This document shows positions 1 through 10,293 of a stretch of DNA of 64,000 nt, in pieces. A model generated the notes under the pieces. The model was not told the origin of the DNA and did not search any database. It saw only the letters and a program-made list of their open reading frames with translations. Position numbers and translations under genes: made by a program. This DNA is from Podocnemis expansa (Eukaryota; Chordata; Testudines; Podocnemididae), in the NCBI GenBank assembly GCA_007922195.1, contig ML681998.1, positions 21,452,931 to 21,516,930 of the forward strand. The letters run 5' to 3'. Each line of letters begins with the position of its first letter. Within the stretch, counting starts at the first letter, position 1.

Positions 1-410
1 ACCTGATCCTCAGTGAAGACCTTTGAGGGCCAGGCCTGCCCCAGCAAATCCCCCTGTTCTCCCCTCCTGCCACAGACAGCACCCCCCCATGCCCTGAACC
101 ATACCCAAATAAATGACTTGAAACTAATCCAAATGTTCACTATTTTTTATTTACAAGGGGGAGAGAGGGCAGGGCAAAGATGGGCTTGGGATGCAGTAAG
201 GGGATTCAGAACTTTTGGGATGGGGGGAGAACTGGGGTGGTTGTCTAACTGGGGAGGGGGGATGTGGGTGGGGGGTTGTAAACATTGGGGTTAGTGGGGA
301 GCTGTACTGGGCCTGTGGTCTGCTGTGCCGTGGCCTTCCCCAAGACCGCCCCTTATCTGGGGCACATGTGGCGAGGGACGCCAGGCTACCTCTGGGGGGT
401 CTCCCTCGGC

Positions 411-1843
411 TCATGGGGAGGCCAGGTACCCCTCAGTGTGCTGTAGGCTTGCCACAGTGTCCTGCAGGGCAATGCTAAGGGCCTGCATCGTATTGTTCTG
501 CCGTTCCATGGCCAGGCTCTGCCACTCCAGTGCGGCGACCACTTGCTCGTCAGCATTAGCCACCCGCTGAAGCTGCTGGATGGCAACATCCTGGAGGTGG
601 GCTAACTGCTCCTGCCACTTCTGGCTGGACTTCTTTGCTCCCTGGGCGAGCTCAAGGAGCCTCTGAAGGACCTCGTCCCGGGTCCAGAGGGCCCTCCTCC
701 TCCTCCGGGTGGTGGCTTGTGGGGTCCCAGGGACAGGGTGATGGTGGCTCTGTGAGCTGCTGGAGGGAAGGTGAAACCAGCATTAGCTCCTTCTGCCTAC
801 TGGCTTTGGCTGTGTGCAGCTTGTCAGCTGCAAATACCTCCACCCTGATTGTCCACAGGCAGCCTGAACTGTGTCCTATGGGACAGTACCCCAAAGGTGC
901 ATATGGCTTTGCGATGCCCACTGAATTGGGCAGCAGTGAGGCTGGTCTTATCACAGGGAGGCTCCCAAGGCCACGTGCCAGCAATGTGGGCAGCACGCTG
1001 TCTGCCCTTGATGCTGCCACATGCGGTCACTTCCACCTCCATGATTTGCAACCCATGCTCTGCATGGGGCTGGTACCCTAGTGCCACATGTCCCTTGGCT
1101 GGTGGGAGGGCCGCTGTGCCCCCTGGCCCTGTGCTCTGCCTGTCCTTGGGCCATGCCCCCCTCAGCAGTCACGCTACAGGCAGGCTCGGCCCAGCCTACA
1201 TGGAGCAGGGAGGAGCACTCATCAAGAGGTGCCATGGAGATTCATACGGATGTCCCCTCCTTGGCATCCGGCTCCATGAGGAGGGGTCGCGGGTGTCTCC
1301 CTACCTTCTTCCTCCGGGGTGGCTGTCGTGCTCCTACACAGGGAACAGCTCTGGGCTGGATGGCTGGGCTTCTGTGGGTGGTACATTCCCTGGCCAGCTG
1401 GTGTTGCCCACTTCCAGCAACGCCTCAGTGTCTGAGGGGTGTCACTTGGGGAATGTGGCCATTGGGGTGTGCTCGCCTGAGTCCATGGCCCTGGATGGGA
1501 GCCTGATGGGCTCCTCCCCCAGGAATGCATGCAGTTCCTGATAAAAGGGGCAGGTGGCCATGCTGCGATCCCCCTGGAGCTGCCTGGCTTCTCTGGTCCA
1601 AGTATAGTCCTGCCACAGGACCTTGACCTTTGCCCACACCAGCTCAGTGCTGCAGTGGTACCCATGGGCTGACATTGCTGTGGCCATGTCAGCATATACG
1701 ACATGGTTCCAATGCCTTGCCCAGAACCGTGCACATATGTCCTCTGTGCCACCTATGCCTATGAAGCATCGGACCTCATTGGGGGTCCATACTGGTGCCC
1801 TCTGATCCTGTGGGGCAGAGCTGGCAGCAGGAGGCTCTGACAT
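411..1843 (-). pseudogene. Myb/SANT-like DNA-binding protein of a Harbinger element, decayed, two exons
   Basis: The minus frame starts at the ATG at 1843-1841 and runs to a stop at 1442. After a short Pro/Ala/Gln leader it shows a trihelix-type Myb/SANT-like pattern: a first helix around WTPNEV, a middle region with VYADMATAMSAHGY, then AKVKVLWQDY and FYQELHAFLG. The family normally has QCR before the K-x-K, but this copy reads LVWAKVK, consistent with decay. A possible splice donor lies near 1303 and an acceptor near 760. The second exon (759-411) codes for a basic stretch, then a long Glu/Gln/Leu-rich probable coiled coil, and ends at a TGA at 411-413. An early stop at 1442 and an in-frame stop before the donor make it a pseudogene. 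In active Harbinger elements this protein binds the ends and helps bring in the transposase. That role is family knowledge, not shown here. Confidence 0.6.
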
Positions 1844-1934
1844 GTTTTTCCTCACTGCCCACTGTGTGCTCTGATTCCCACAACACAGGGCTTCCTGCTT
1901 CCTAGCAGGGGCAGTGCACCCTGGGAGCAAGAAG

Positions 1935-2185
1935 ATCAGAATAGCGTTATTTTGATTTAATCATTAAATTGAAATAACGCGTCCGCATGGCGTCATTTCG
2001 ATTCAACAGAATCAAAATGACTGTCATATCACTCTTAACCCTGGTTTTCTTAAATCAATATGATGACCCTTAGATTGAAATGGCGGGGCTGGTCATGTCA
2101 ATCTAAGAAAATGTCAGGACGTAACAGTGGTTGAATCGATATAACGCTGGTTATATCAAGTCAACCACTGTGTGTGAACATACTC
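1935..2185. repeat. Subterminal palindrome chain of the left Harbinger element
   Basis: At least three or four inverted repeats follow one another. One has arms GCGTTATTTTGATTTAA / TTAAATTGAAATAACGC (about 1955-1980). A second has arms like GTCATTTCGATTC / GAATCAAAATGAC, and a third reads CTTAGATTGA and its partner. The last is GTGGTTGA..GATATAAC..GGTTATATC..TCAACCAC next to the terminus. The spacer GTCCGCATG after the first hairpin recurs in the element at 48397. The layout matches the MITEs in this window, although the core words differ. Confidence 0.6.
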
Positions 2186-2580
2186 TTAAAGACTAGCAAA
2201 TTTATTTATTGCATGAGCTGTTATGGGAGAAAATCCCACTTCATCAGATGCGTTGAAGATGGGGGAACTTAAGGAATGAGAGGGTAATAAATGCAGGGAA
2301 GTGTAAGTCATAGGATCAGTTCAGATTGTTACAGCAAAGTGCAGTAGTTTAGATGCTGAACTACTGAACAGCATACAGAGGAAGAGGACATTAAATCATC
2401 TGTTGTAATGAGGAAAAAAAAATCCAACGTCCTTATTTAGCCCTGACAATACCATCAAATTTGTATATGAATTCCAATTCTGCAGTTTCTCTTGGAAAAC
2501 GCATACGATAAATAAATTTGTTAGTCTTTAAAAGTGCCAGAGGACTCCTTGTTTGTTTTGCTGAACTAGACTAGCATGGT
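2186..2580. repeat. Penelope-like 3'-end foldback (minus arm then plus arm)
   Basis: The minus arm starts TTAAAGACTAGCAAATTTAT and runs through the ATGAGCTGTTATGGGAGAAA-type segment. The plus arm ends with AAATTTGTTAGTCTTTAAAAG, then GGACTCCTTGTTTGTTTTGC and a GAACTAGACTAGCA tail. Both arms match the 3' untranslated end seen after the GIY-YIG frames at 7570-8113 and 36374-36970, so they belong to the Penelope-like family. The middle (2300-2500) has other retroelement-like sequence. The left Harbinger element abuts the minus arm at its TTTTAAA motif. Confidence 0.55.
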
Positions 2581-3469
2581 TAGCCCGTTGGAGCAATTAT
2601 TTGTTCAGTTCTATTTCAAGTTCTTTTGGAGGATATCGTACAGTCTTATATCTTGTTGCTAACTGATTGCATGAGGAGATATTTCTATCCAATGGCAGTC
2701 ATGTGAGTCATTACTTCAATGTACAGTGTCAGCCCATACAAAAGGAGTCTTGTGTAAAACATACATGGCAGATTAAGCCATCCCAAAGAAAGTATTTACT
2801 TGGTCCCTGATTCTTCAAGGTACTTAAGAGTGTGAATTAAGCTAAGCATATGAGTGTTTCTAGGGATGGACAATTAAATTGTCTGCTGATTTCAGTGAGA
2901 TTACTCATATGCTTAAAATTCAGCATGTGTTTAAGCGCCATGCTGAATCAGATCCTGAGTCTCCTACCTTTCCCTGAGTTCTGCATGGACAGACATTTTT
3001 TCCTTTCATGACTCTCCAGGGTTCTGTCCACATGGAGGGAGCTCATTGTAGGATTAGGTCCTTAAGGCATTAATTGTGTTTACTGGGACCTCAGAGGACC
3101 AGGCTTCTATGCCCTGCAGTGGCAAACCACCCCAACAGGTGCTTTTGACAAGCCCATTAAGTGCCCAGCTGCATCTTTAGGCATCTAAATATATTTAAAA
3201 ATCTGCCCCCAAGTGTCTTGCAGGAGTTGCTCAGTTTTATATCCATTGTTGTAAATAAGAGGGGGGGGGTTTCAGTGAACACACAGGTGATTCTTTATGC
3301 AGGTGCTGGAGCTAGACACGCACAAACTCTCAGACTCAGAAATGCATCCTGTGCTGCCCAGTAACACCACACAAGGGTCTAAAAGGCAGCTTGGATTAGA
3401 CACTCATAGACTGTATCATTAGGGCATTACATCCAACACTTTGCATGAATGGACCTATAAGCAGTTGGG
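2581..3469. other. No gene seen; old interspersed repeats
   Basis: An imperfect foldback at about 2815-2965 has arms near GATTCTTCAAGGTACTTAAG and its complement around GCGCCATGCTGAATC, with ACTCATATGCTTA / AAGCATATGAGT inside. It resembles old amniote repeats with AAGCACATGCTTA cores. A SINE-like tail (TTTAGGCATCTAAATAT, then TTAAAAATCTGCCCCC) lies at 3175-3210. A short run of G occurs at 3262-3270. Nothing looks protein-coding. Confidence 0.35.
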
Positions 3470-4450
3470 TTCTCCAGTGGCTGGTAGGGCGCCTCCTGCT
3501 GGCACTAAGGGGGGGCGGGAATTAGCCTTGGTTGGTGCCTCTTCTGACACCTGGGCACCTTTTATGACCCTGGCCCCCAGGCAGGGCATGCAGTCCAAGA
3601 GTCTCTAGCCCTGGCCTCCAGGCAGGGTGGGCAGACCCAAAGCCTATGGACAGCTTGGTTGGTTAGGGATCACTCGGGGTCTTTAGCAAAGGAAAGGGGT
3701 TGAGGAGGGGGATGCAGGCCCACCTGCTCCACTGCATCCCAGCCCAGGGCCCTCTCCACTGGCAGAGCGGTCCACCACTGGGTCAGCGGGGCTCCAGCTG
3801 AAACATGCTGACACCAGCCAGTGTCTGGTACTTTGCTTTCCTTGGGCTACTTCCTCCCACCACAGCCCCAGTACCTATGTCCACCGATGGTAGCCGTCCA
3901 TGGGTCACCTTTGTAGGTGGCTCAGGGAATCCCCATGAAACCCTCGCCATCCATGGGTGGTAGCTCCGGGACCTACTCTGGCCCATCAGCATGGGATAGC
4001 TCCTTTAGATCGCAAGGTCCATACGTCACCGGCAGCTCCTCCTCTGCCAGCAGGAGCTCCTCTAGGTCAAAGGGAGTGTAGGGGTCTACCTCCATCACTT
4101 CTTTTAGGTATCAGCCTCCTCACTGGGCAGCTGGTTTGGGTCCCTTCAGGTTCTGGGGCGTTCTCCTCCAGTTGGCAGCCCCTCCCAGTCACTAGGTCCA
4201 GGGAGACTGGGTGGCCCGGGTTTGCCACCTGACCCGGGCTGGGCCTTTTCCTGCTGGCAGCCTCCCTGGAGATGCATCCGTCTCCCTCAGCAGCTCAGCC
4301 CTTGGAGCGCCGCTAGCTGGGGTCTTTATGCTTGGCCCTGCCCTTCCACTTCCAGGCTCTGGGGCCTGCAGTTCCCCAGTCTGACGGGGGGGGGCATTCA
4401 GGCCTTTTGTCCAGCCCTGGCTCTGAGGGAGGCCACAGTGCCCAGTTACA
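3470..4450 (-). other. GC-rich block, possible solo LTR on the minus strand
   Basis: About 1 kb of C/G-rich sequence with no long credible reading frame sits between AT-rich flanks. On the minus strand a TATA-like GCATAAAGACC (near 4322-4333) is followed by about 850 bp of transcribed-type sequence, the composition expected of a Gypsy-type LTR. I could not fix TG..CA ends or a target duplication, so the LTR reading is only inference. It also holds a good CTCF-like word near its left edge. Confidence 0.25.
3489..3502 (-). promoter_or_regulatory. CTCF-like site
   Basis: On the minus strand this reads CCAGCAGGAGGCGC, which differs from the core CCASYAGRKGGCRS at one position. It is a sequence match only. 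Binding is not shown. Confidence 0.3.
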
Positions 4451-5245
4451 GGACCCTACATACAAACTTCCCCAATAAGAATATGCTTGGCAATTTTGTG
4501 AAAGGTATTCATAGTTTTGAATTTAGTTTGGGGGGAGTAGCTGATTATAATTACCCATGCTGTTTGGTGTGGGATTTTTTTTTTTTAAAAGCTAGATGCT
4601 GAGTTTGGTAATCAATTTAGCCATAAGTTATTAATGAATCTGACAGAAACTAGACAGAAAGCCAGTGGCGTCCACACAGCAAGCTAAACACAAAGTTTTC
4701 CATCATTTTAAGTTGATGCCATTGGGATGCAGAAGAAAAGTTGGAAAAAATACAGGTGAATGGCTTTTAAGGAGCAGGGTGGGGTGGGGAGGGACCAAAT
4801 AACATCTATGAGCTACAGTACATGTGTAATTGCGGTCAATATAGATAAAGAGAAGAACTTGTGAAAAAGCAGGGGGGGGGCGGGCGGAATTTTCATAAAT
4901 ATTTGATTGTAAAACATTTTCCTCCTTTTTTATTTAGAAGTTTTAAAATGTGCAAAAATATGTAATCAGCTCAATCATTGATCAAAAAAATTGCGATTAT
5001 ATTTCAGGAATGCTTTTTTTGAGGGTTTTTTTTTTTTGAAATTTCAGAAAAATATTCAATCTATTGCAATATTTGGCCAAATTCACCTGCTCCACTCTTC
5101 AAACCATGAGAAATGTGGATAAATAGTGAACTCCTTGCTCTCTGGGAAGATAATGGATGCTCACTACTCTGTCTCATAATTCAGTTCAGGGGTCTTCCAA
5201 GATTAAACAAATCAAGCGACTAAATCTCTTCTCATGTCCCATTCA
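4451..5245. other. AT-rich spacer, nothing recognised
   Basis: The stretch contains homopolymer T and A runs (around 4570, 4870 and 5010-5040) and no coherent frame or terminal repeat. Confidence 0.4.
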
Positions 5246-5704
5246 GTATGTCTACACTGAAAAGGTTTTTTTCGAAATAAGGAGGCTTATTTAAAAAAAA
5301 AAAAAACTTTTTACCTGTCCATGCAGACATTTTGTTATTTTGAAATAAGTGTTTTGTTATTTTGAAAAAGCAAAGTGCTATTTCAAAATAACTAAACCTG
5401 CTTTTATTTTGAAAGAGCAATTCTTTTGAAATAGTTATTTTGAAAAAAGCCATTCCAAGCCATGGAATTGGCTTTTTTCAAAATAATGTCCGTATACTTT
5501 TTCCTGCCTTCCCCTATTTCAAAGTATAGAGACTAGTGAAGACCCTCTATTTTGAAATAATAATTCCTACTTTATTTCAAAATAGAGTCTTCACTAGACT
5601 CTTATTTTGAAATAATAAATTTGAAATAATGCTATTTTGAAATAAAATTGAAATATATATTTCAAAATAACTATTTTGAAATATCTTTGGCAGTGTAGAC
5701 ACAG
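5246..5704. mobile_element. Harbinger-like MITE, TTTCGAAATAA family
   Basis: The ends are GTATGTCTACACTG and CAGTGTAGACACAG, flanked by a 3-bp duplication TCA (5243-5245 and 5705-5707). The 459-bp body has no coding capacity and is almost entirely built of TATTTTGAAATAA-type words in both orientations, so each strand can fold into a series of hairpins. Confidence 0.7.
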
Positions 5705-6320
5705 TCATATAGAGGAGGCAAATATTCTGAGTCTTAATTATTTTAGGGAACATAACATTTAGAAAAAATACTCCATTTGGCAGTTTTTCAGATGAATATA
5801 AATTACTATAAAATACAATGGAACAAGCCCAGAGGTGATGAGGAAGGTAGTGTATATCAGACTTTTCTTTATACTCCATCTCTCTTGAATGTGTGTAAGG
5901 AAGCCCAGTCTAGGTGTGTTTTACATGCCGAGTGTATTAAAGAAGGTATAAGTTAACATAGCATGAGCACAAGACATTGAAAAAAAACTACTACGGAAGA
6001 GCTAATTAAATTTTTTGCATCAGTCTCGCCTGTTGGAGCTGTTCTACTTTATAGTTCTGTTTTTATATAAATAATTATTTATATGGTCAGAGACAGAAAC
6101 TGTCTCTAAAGCCCAGTGGTTATAGCACTCCCCCGAGAGATCAAATAAAGCAGGAATTTAAACCAGATTCTCTGACATTCCAAATAAATACATAGTTGCA
6201 GGCTATTGACTGTTGTAGGATTGCTTTTAAGGAAAACTTTGAAAGTACTGATTTTTGTTCCGTATTTGAATGAAAACAAATCTCAAAACGTCAAAATATT
6301 TCATAAAATAGTGTTTTCGT
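5705..6320. other. Spacer with a tRNA-SINE-like fragment
   Basis: At 6085-6175 the sequence has a tRNA-like layout: AGTGGTTATAGCACTC in the position of an A box, and TTTAAACCAGATTC about 40 bases later like a B box. That is typical of the heads of tRNA-derived SINEs. It is short and diverged, so the call is tentative. The rest is AT-rich and unassigned. Confidence 0.33.
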
Positions 6321-6468
6321 TTTCTGGCCAGCAAGAGACAGACCTCTTCTTGCTTACAGATAGCCCCCCAACCTTAAGTAGATACTTACCAGCAAGTACA
6401 GATCTAACAACATATTCCTTCAACAAACCATTCTGCCAACTTTGCCCACATATCTGCACAAAAGACTA

Positions 6469-7499
6469 GGAATCAATGGCTCCATGTCAAGTTGGCAGGC
6501 AGTAACAAGTGGTGTGCCCCAGGGGTCGGTCCTGGGGCCAGTTCTGTTCAATGTTTTCATTAATGATCTGGATGATGGGATAGATTGCACACTTAGTAAG
6601 TTTGCAGATGATACCAAACTGGGGGGAACAGTAGACACCCTAGAAGGCAGAGACAGGATTCAGGGTGACCTAGACAAACTGGAGCAGTGGGCCAAGAGGA
6701 ATCTCATGAGGTTCAACAAGGATAAGTGTAAAATCCTGCACTTGGGATGAAAAAACCCCATGTACTGCTACAGGCTGGGGAGTGATCAGCTAAATAGCAG
6801 CACTGGAGAAAAGGACCTGGGAGTCATGGTGGATGGGAAGCTGGATATGAGTCAGCAGTGTGCTCTTGCTGCCAAAAAGGCCAATGGCATACTGGGCTGC
6901 ATCAGAAGAAGTGTTACCAGCAGATCGAGGGATGTGATCATTCCCCTCTATTCTGCACTAGTGAGGCCACATCTGGAATACTGTGTCCAGTTTTGGGCTC
7001 CCCACTACAAAAAGGACATGGACAAATTAGAGAGAGTCCAGAGGAGGGCAACCAAAATGATCAAAGGGCTGGAGCACAAGCCCTATGAAGAAAGACTGAA
7101 GGAACTAGGCTTATTTAGCCTGCAGAAGAGAAGACTGAGGGGGGATTTGATAGCAACCTTCAACTACTTGAAGGGTTGCTCCAAGGAGGAGGGAGCTCGA
7201 CTGTTCTCGGTAGTAACAGAGGGCAGAACGAGAAGCAATGGCTTCAAGTTACAGCTGGGGCGGTCCAGGCTGGATATTAGGAAAAACTTCCTTACTAGGC
7301 GAGTGGTGAAGCATTGGAATAAGTTGCCTAGGGAGGTGGTGGAATCTCCATCTCTGGAGGTGTTCAAGTCCCAGCTGGACAAAACACTGACTGGGATGAT
7401 CTAATGGGAGTGGTCCTGCTTTTTTTGGCAGGGGGTTGGACTAGATGACCTCGTGGGGTCCCTTCCAACCCTATGATTCTATGATTTTATGATTCTATA
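6469..7499 (+). mobile_element. CR1 LINE, 5'-truncated, inserted in a Penelope copy
   Basis: It starts inside the reverse transcriptase domain and ends in the CR1 3' sequence GATGACCTCGTGGGGTCCC followed by an octamer tail of ATTCTATG-like units (7471-7499). The flanking AAGACTA and AAGACACTA could be a short target duplication. It is 1.03 kb long. It looks fairly young because the frame is nearly intact. Confidence 0.85.
6484..7404 (+). pseudogene. CR1 reverse transcriptase, C-terminal part
   Basis: The frame begins with [18 protein letters not shown] (RT motif 4, the [11 protein letters not shown] block). It continues through FINDLDD and the catalytic FADD box (6601-6612, within [10 protein letters not shown]), then the thumb and the C-terminal region ([17 protein letters not shown], and a final LDKTLTGMI before TAA). 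Only one lesion interrupts it: TGA at 6748-6750 where relatives have Trp in HLGWKNP. Codons upstream of motif 4 were lost by 5' truncation. The protein would normally copy CR1 RNA at a nicked target. This copy cannot, because it lacks the endonuclease and the front of the RT. Confidence 0.85.
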
Positions 7500-7569
7500 A
7501 GACACTATTACAGGACCTACTAAAACCAGCAGCTCCATCGAAGGATCATTCACCTGCACATCCACCAAT

Positions 7570-7758
7570 GTGATTTATGCCATCATGTGCAAGAAATGCC
7601 TGTCTAGCTTATATTGGACAAACAGGACAGTCTCTGAACACAAGAATAAATGGGCATTAACTGACATCAGAAATCACAACATTCTAAAACCAGTGAGTGA
7701 GTATTTCAAGCTTCGTGATCACTCCATTGGTGATTTACTAATTCCGGTATGCAGGTAA
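7570..7758 (+). pseudogene. GIY-YIG nuclease remnant of a Penelope-like element
   Basis: The frame holds MIYAIMCKKC, matching the GIY strand and following Cys pair of Penelope-like endonucleases, then LYWTN where the family has the YIG strand, and later EYFKLRDHSIGDL, matching the conserved HF-x-x-x-x-HS region. The lost YIG and the catalytic Arg region (SEHKNK in place of the usual L-x-x-R) indicate a dead copy. The frame stops at a TAA at 7756-7758, and the family 3' untranslated region follows directly. Confidence 0.6.
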
Positions 7759-8113
7759 ATGAATAGTATCACAAGACTTCAAGGAGAAGCTACAGAGGTT
7801 GAATTTATTTGCAGAGTTGACTATGTTGCTTCAGGGCTATCAGGGACTTTGGATTTTTTTCTCATTATGACAGGTGATTTGACCTCATCTTCCTTTATAT
7901 GTTCCCTGGTGCATGAATCTTAACAACTGCTTTGATTTGCTGTTGCAGTGTAACCTGACCCCGGGAATTATGCTTTCCTGTATTTATTTCCTTCCATTCT
8001 GTAAATTCCCCAATCTTCAAAGCATCTGACCAAGTGGGATTTTCTCCCATGAAAGCTCATGCAATAAATAAATTTGGTTAGTCTTTGAGTGCCACAGAAC
8101 TCCTTGTTTGTTA

Positions 8114-9007
8114 CCCTTCACGTTTTTTTTTCCACCCTTCTTTGGACTGTATAGTAGTGTCAGGCATAGTAAATTAAATGGGCCTCTGATCTAATCTGGT
8201 AAAACAATTGCTATGCTCTTAATTACATCTTCATACACAGACTGCAAGATAATGGGCAAAATTTGATCAAACAACTATGAAACAAAAAAAGCTTTTAAAA
8301 ATCATAAAATAATCTAAAGTTTTTTGGTCTCCTTTAATATAAATAAAAGAAAATAGACAGTCCTCTACTGATCAGCTGGTCTCTCTGCCCCCCCTCATAG
8401 TACCTTCACATCATCTTCATTCCCACCCTGCTTCTCAGACAATCTTCTCCCCAGTCCTGTCCCCATCACTCCATGCTACTCAATGTCCACATCCCTTCAC
8501 TCTTCCTTCCATTCCAACTTATTCACAGACTGAAAAAAATCATGGCCCTAACATGACACTTAGTATCGTCACATTGGTCTCACATGCACACCATGCCTAT
8601 CTTGTCTATTTACATTGCAAGAACTTTGGAGCAAGGGGTCTCTATTACTTTGTCTTTGTACACTGCCTAGCGCAGTGGGGCACCATTTTTGGTTGGTTGT
8701 AGGAACAACCATAAAAACACAATTAACATAGCCACAGAAGAATAATTTGATGGAGTTTTCTAACCTATATTTTGGAAACTGTTTTGGGGAATACAGTTGG
8801 GTTGATTTGGAGCACACAGCTATTCGAACAGTGAAATTCTTACATATTTCAAATAAGTATTCAGTCTATAAATTCACAAGATCAGAATACCATATTTTTC
8901 CCTTACTATTTGGTCAGGTTCCTAGAATCTTTAGCTACAGAATGGCTTCAGTGTAACAGAATTAAATAAATGATTGTAACAGGGTTTGTTGACACTTCTT
9001 TTTTGCA
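8114..9007. other. No gene or element recognised
   Basis: Moderately AT-rich, with a pyrimidine-rich patch at 8380-8520. No terminal repeats or domain-like frames were seen. Confidence 0.35.
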
Positions 9008-9015
9008 GACTACAG

Positions 9016-9378
9016 CTATGTTCCCTCTAAGCTGTGCACATATGCGTGCATGTGCGCGCACACACACAGGTTGTGAAACCCGTGCACACAACAAAATAAA
9101 ATGGGTACAAAAAAAGTCAACAGTGCTATTTTTATGCTACTTTAAGAAGGTGGTTTCAAGTAGCATGTTTCAAATAAGGTTTTGCAATTTATAAAATCAT
9201 TTCGATCACCATATCACAATAAAACTTAGATATTATTTGCATCATATACACAAGCTTCTTTGTGATCACAAGTTTGATCATATTCAGTGGAGCGTGCACA
9301 AATTTGGACACTGGTTCCAAAAATTTGCTCAAAAGAAATTTTTTGTGCACAGCCTACGAAAAATTAGAGTGAATATTG
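9016..9378. mobile_element. hAT-like MITE, first of an adjacent pair
   Basis: The ends are CTATGTTCCCTCTAAG and, read inward from the right, CAATATTCACTCTAA. The 8-bp flanks are GACTACAG at 9008-9015 and an identical GACTACAG at 9379-9386, as expected for hAT. GTGCAC words occur near both ends (9035-9060 and 9290-9350). It is 363 bp with no coding capacity. Confidence 0.68.
9033..9068. repeat. Alternating purine-pyrimidine tract (Z-DNA-prone)
   Basis: Thirty-six bases alternate strictly between pyrimidine and purine, mixing TG, CA and CG steps. It lies just inside the left end of the hAT MITE. Confidence 0.6.
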
Positions 9379-9386
9379 GACTACAG

Positions 9387-9634
9387 CAGCAGTCCCCAAA
9401 CATTGTGTCACAACACATACATTCCTGTGTTGCAACACATAACTAAGTGTGTTGCCAGGGGCCAGCTGCCTCAAAAAGTTAATCAAGAGCTTCCCATAGT
9501 TGAAGCTTCCCGGCAGGGGAGCTGGGTTTGGGCAGCAGTGGTGGAAGGCTAGGCTGCAGTGGAAGGCCCTGTGTCACGCATCATTATGCACACCACCAAG
9601 TGTGTTGCAACACAAAAAAGCTTGAGATCCTCTG
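9387..9634. mobile_element. hAT-like MITE, second of an adjacent pair
   Basis: The left end CAGCAGTCCCCAAACATT and the right end, read inward, CAGAGGATCTCAAGCTT are the familiar hAT type (CAGNGGTTCTCAAAC). Flanks are GACTACAG (9379-9386) and GACTCCAG (9635-9642), one mismatch. It is 248 bp. GTGTTGCAACACA palindromes occur near both ends. It shares its left 8-bp flank with the previous element. Confidence 0.72.
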
Positions 9635-9860
9635 GACTCCAGGTTCAGCACAACCATGATGCAGTTTTCTGCCAAAACCTGTGGAAGTCTGAGGGTTGCA
9701 AGATCTTATAGCACATGGGAACTTAGAGCTGTAGTAAAGCATGTCAGAAAGGGGAGCTGTATGTAGGTAGATCTTCGTGAGCAACAGACAGCTTGGGAAT
9801 AAGATCCATAATGCTTCTTTCTGAAAAACCTGCACAGGACAAAGGGGGTTGTAATACATA

Positions 9861-10293
9861 GGCTATGTCTACATTGCCCAGCATTTTCGAAAAAACTTTT
9901 TTTGGGACAAGTATTTTGAAATAATTATCTCGAAAAAGCTTTTTTTCAAAAATGTGATTTTGGGCCAACAGCCCGGGAAGGCTCGTTGTCCTGAAATACC
10001 ACAGCCTTTTTTTTTTTTTTTTTTTTTTAAGTCTACACCGGACTTTCTTTTCGAAAAACAGAAAGTCAATGGGTGAGATAGGGAGGATTTTTTTTAAAAA
10101 AAAAAACTTTGCCATGTCCCATGATGGCTTTTTTCGAAAAAGCTATCCTGAAAAAGGCTTTTTTTAAATAATAAACCAGGTTTAGCATTCGCAAAAAAGC
10201 GCTCCAGTATTTTCAGATACCGGAGCATGTTTTTGAGAAAGCTACATCAGCCAGGTTTTTTTTGAAACAAAAAGGCTTTTTTGAGATAGCTAA
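9861..10293. mobile_element. Harbinger-like MITE, right end decayed or lost
   Basis: It starts GGCTATGTCTACATTGCCC after ATA and contains repeated TTTTCGAAAAA-type palindromes and T runs (10008-10028). The matching right terminus is not present. The sequence changes at about 10293 to LINE-derived sequence, so the MITE end was deleted or has diverged. Confidence 0.55.

Larger units (their letters stand above)
1..2185 (-). mobile_element. PIF/Harbinger-like DNA transposon, right part (runs off the left edge)
   Basis: The right end reads inward, on the minus strand, as GAGTATGTTCACACACAG, the same terminal type as the shorter MITEs elsewhere in the window. It is followed at 2186 by TTA, which could be a 3-bp target duplication. 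Between the end and the left edge lie a chain of palindromes (1935-2185) and a decayed Myb/SANT-like gene read leftwards. AATAAA signals at about 109 (plus) and near 140-150 (minus) suggest two convergent transcription units, as is usual for Harbinger elements with a transposase gene and a Myb-like gene. The transposase would lie left of the window, which is inference. The left terminus is not visible. Confidence 0.62.
6321..8113 (+). mobile_element. Penelope-like retroelement, 3' part, split by a CR1
   Basis: The left piece (about 6321-6468) translates to the Cys-rich linker ([12 protein letters not shown]) found just before the GIY-YIG domain. The right piece (7500-8113) holds the GIY-YIG remnant and the family 3' end: AAGTGGGATTTTCTCCCATG, AATAAATTTGG, AGTCTTTGAGTGCCACAGA, ACTCCTTGTTTGTT. 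The second copy at 36015-36972 shows the same order without the CR1, which defines the insertion. The reverse transcriptase part is missing, as expected for a 5'-truncated copy. Confidence 0.65.

Noticed and set aside
849..1541. Open plus frame of 230 codons
   Set aside because: It is antisense to the Myb/SANT-like gene in GC-rich DNA, with no domain. The minus strand explains it.
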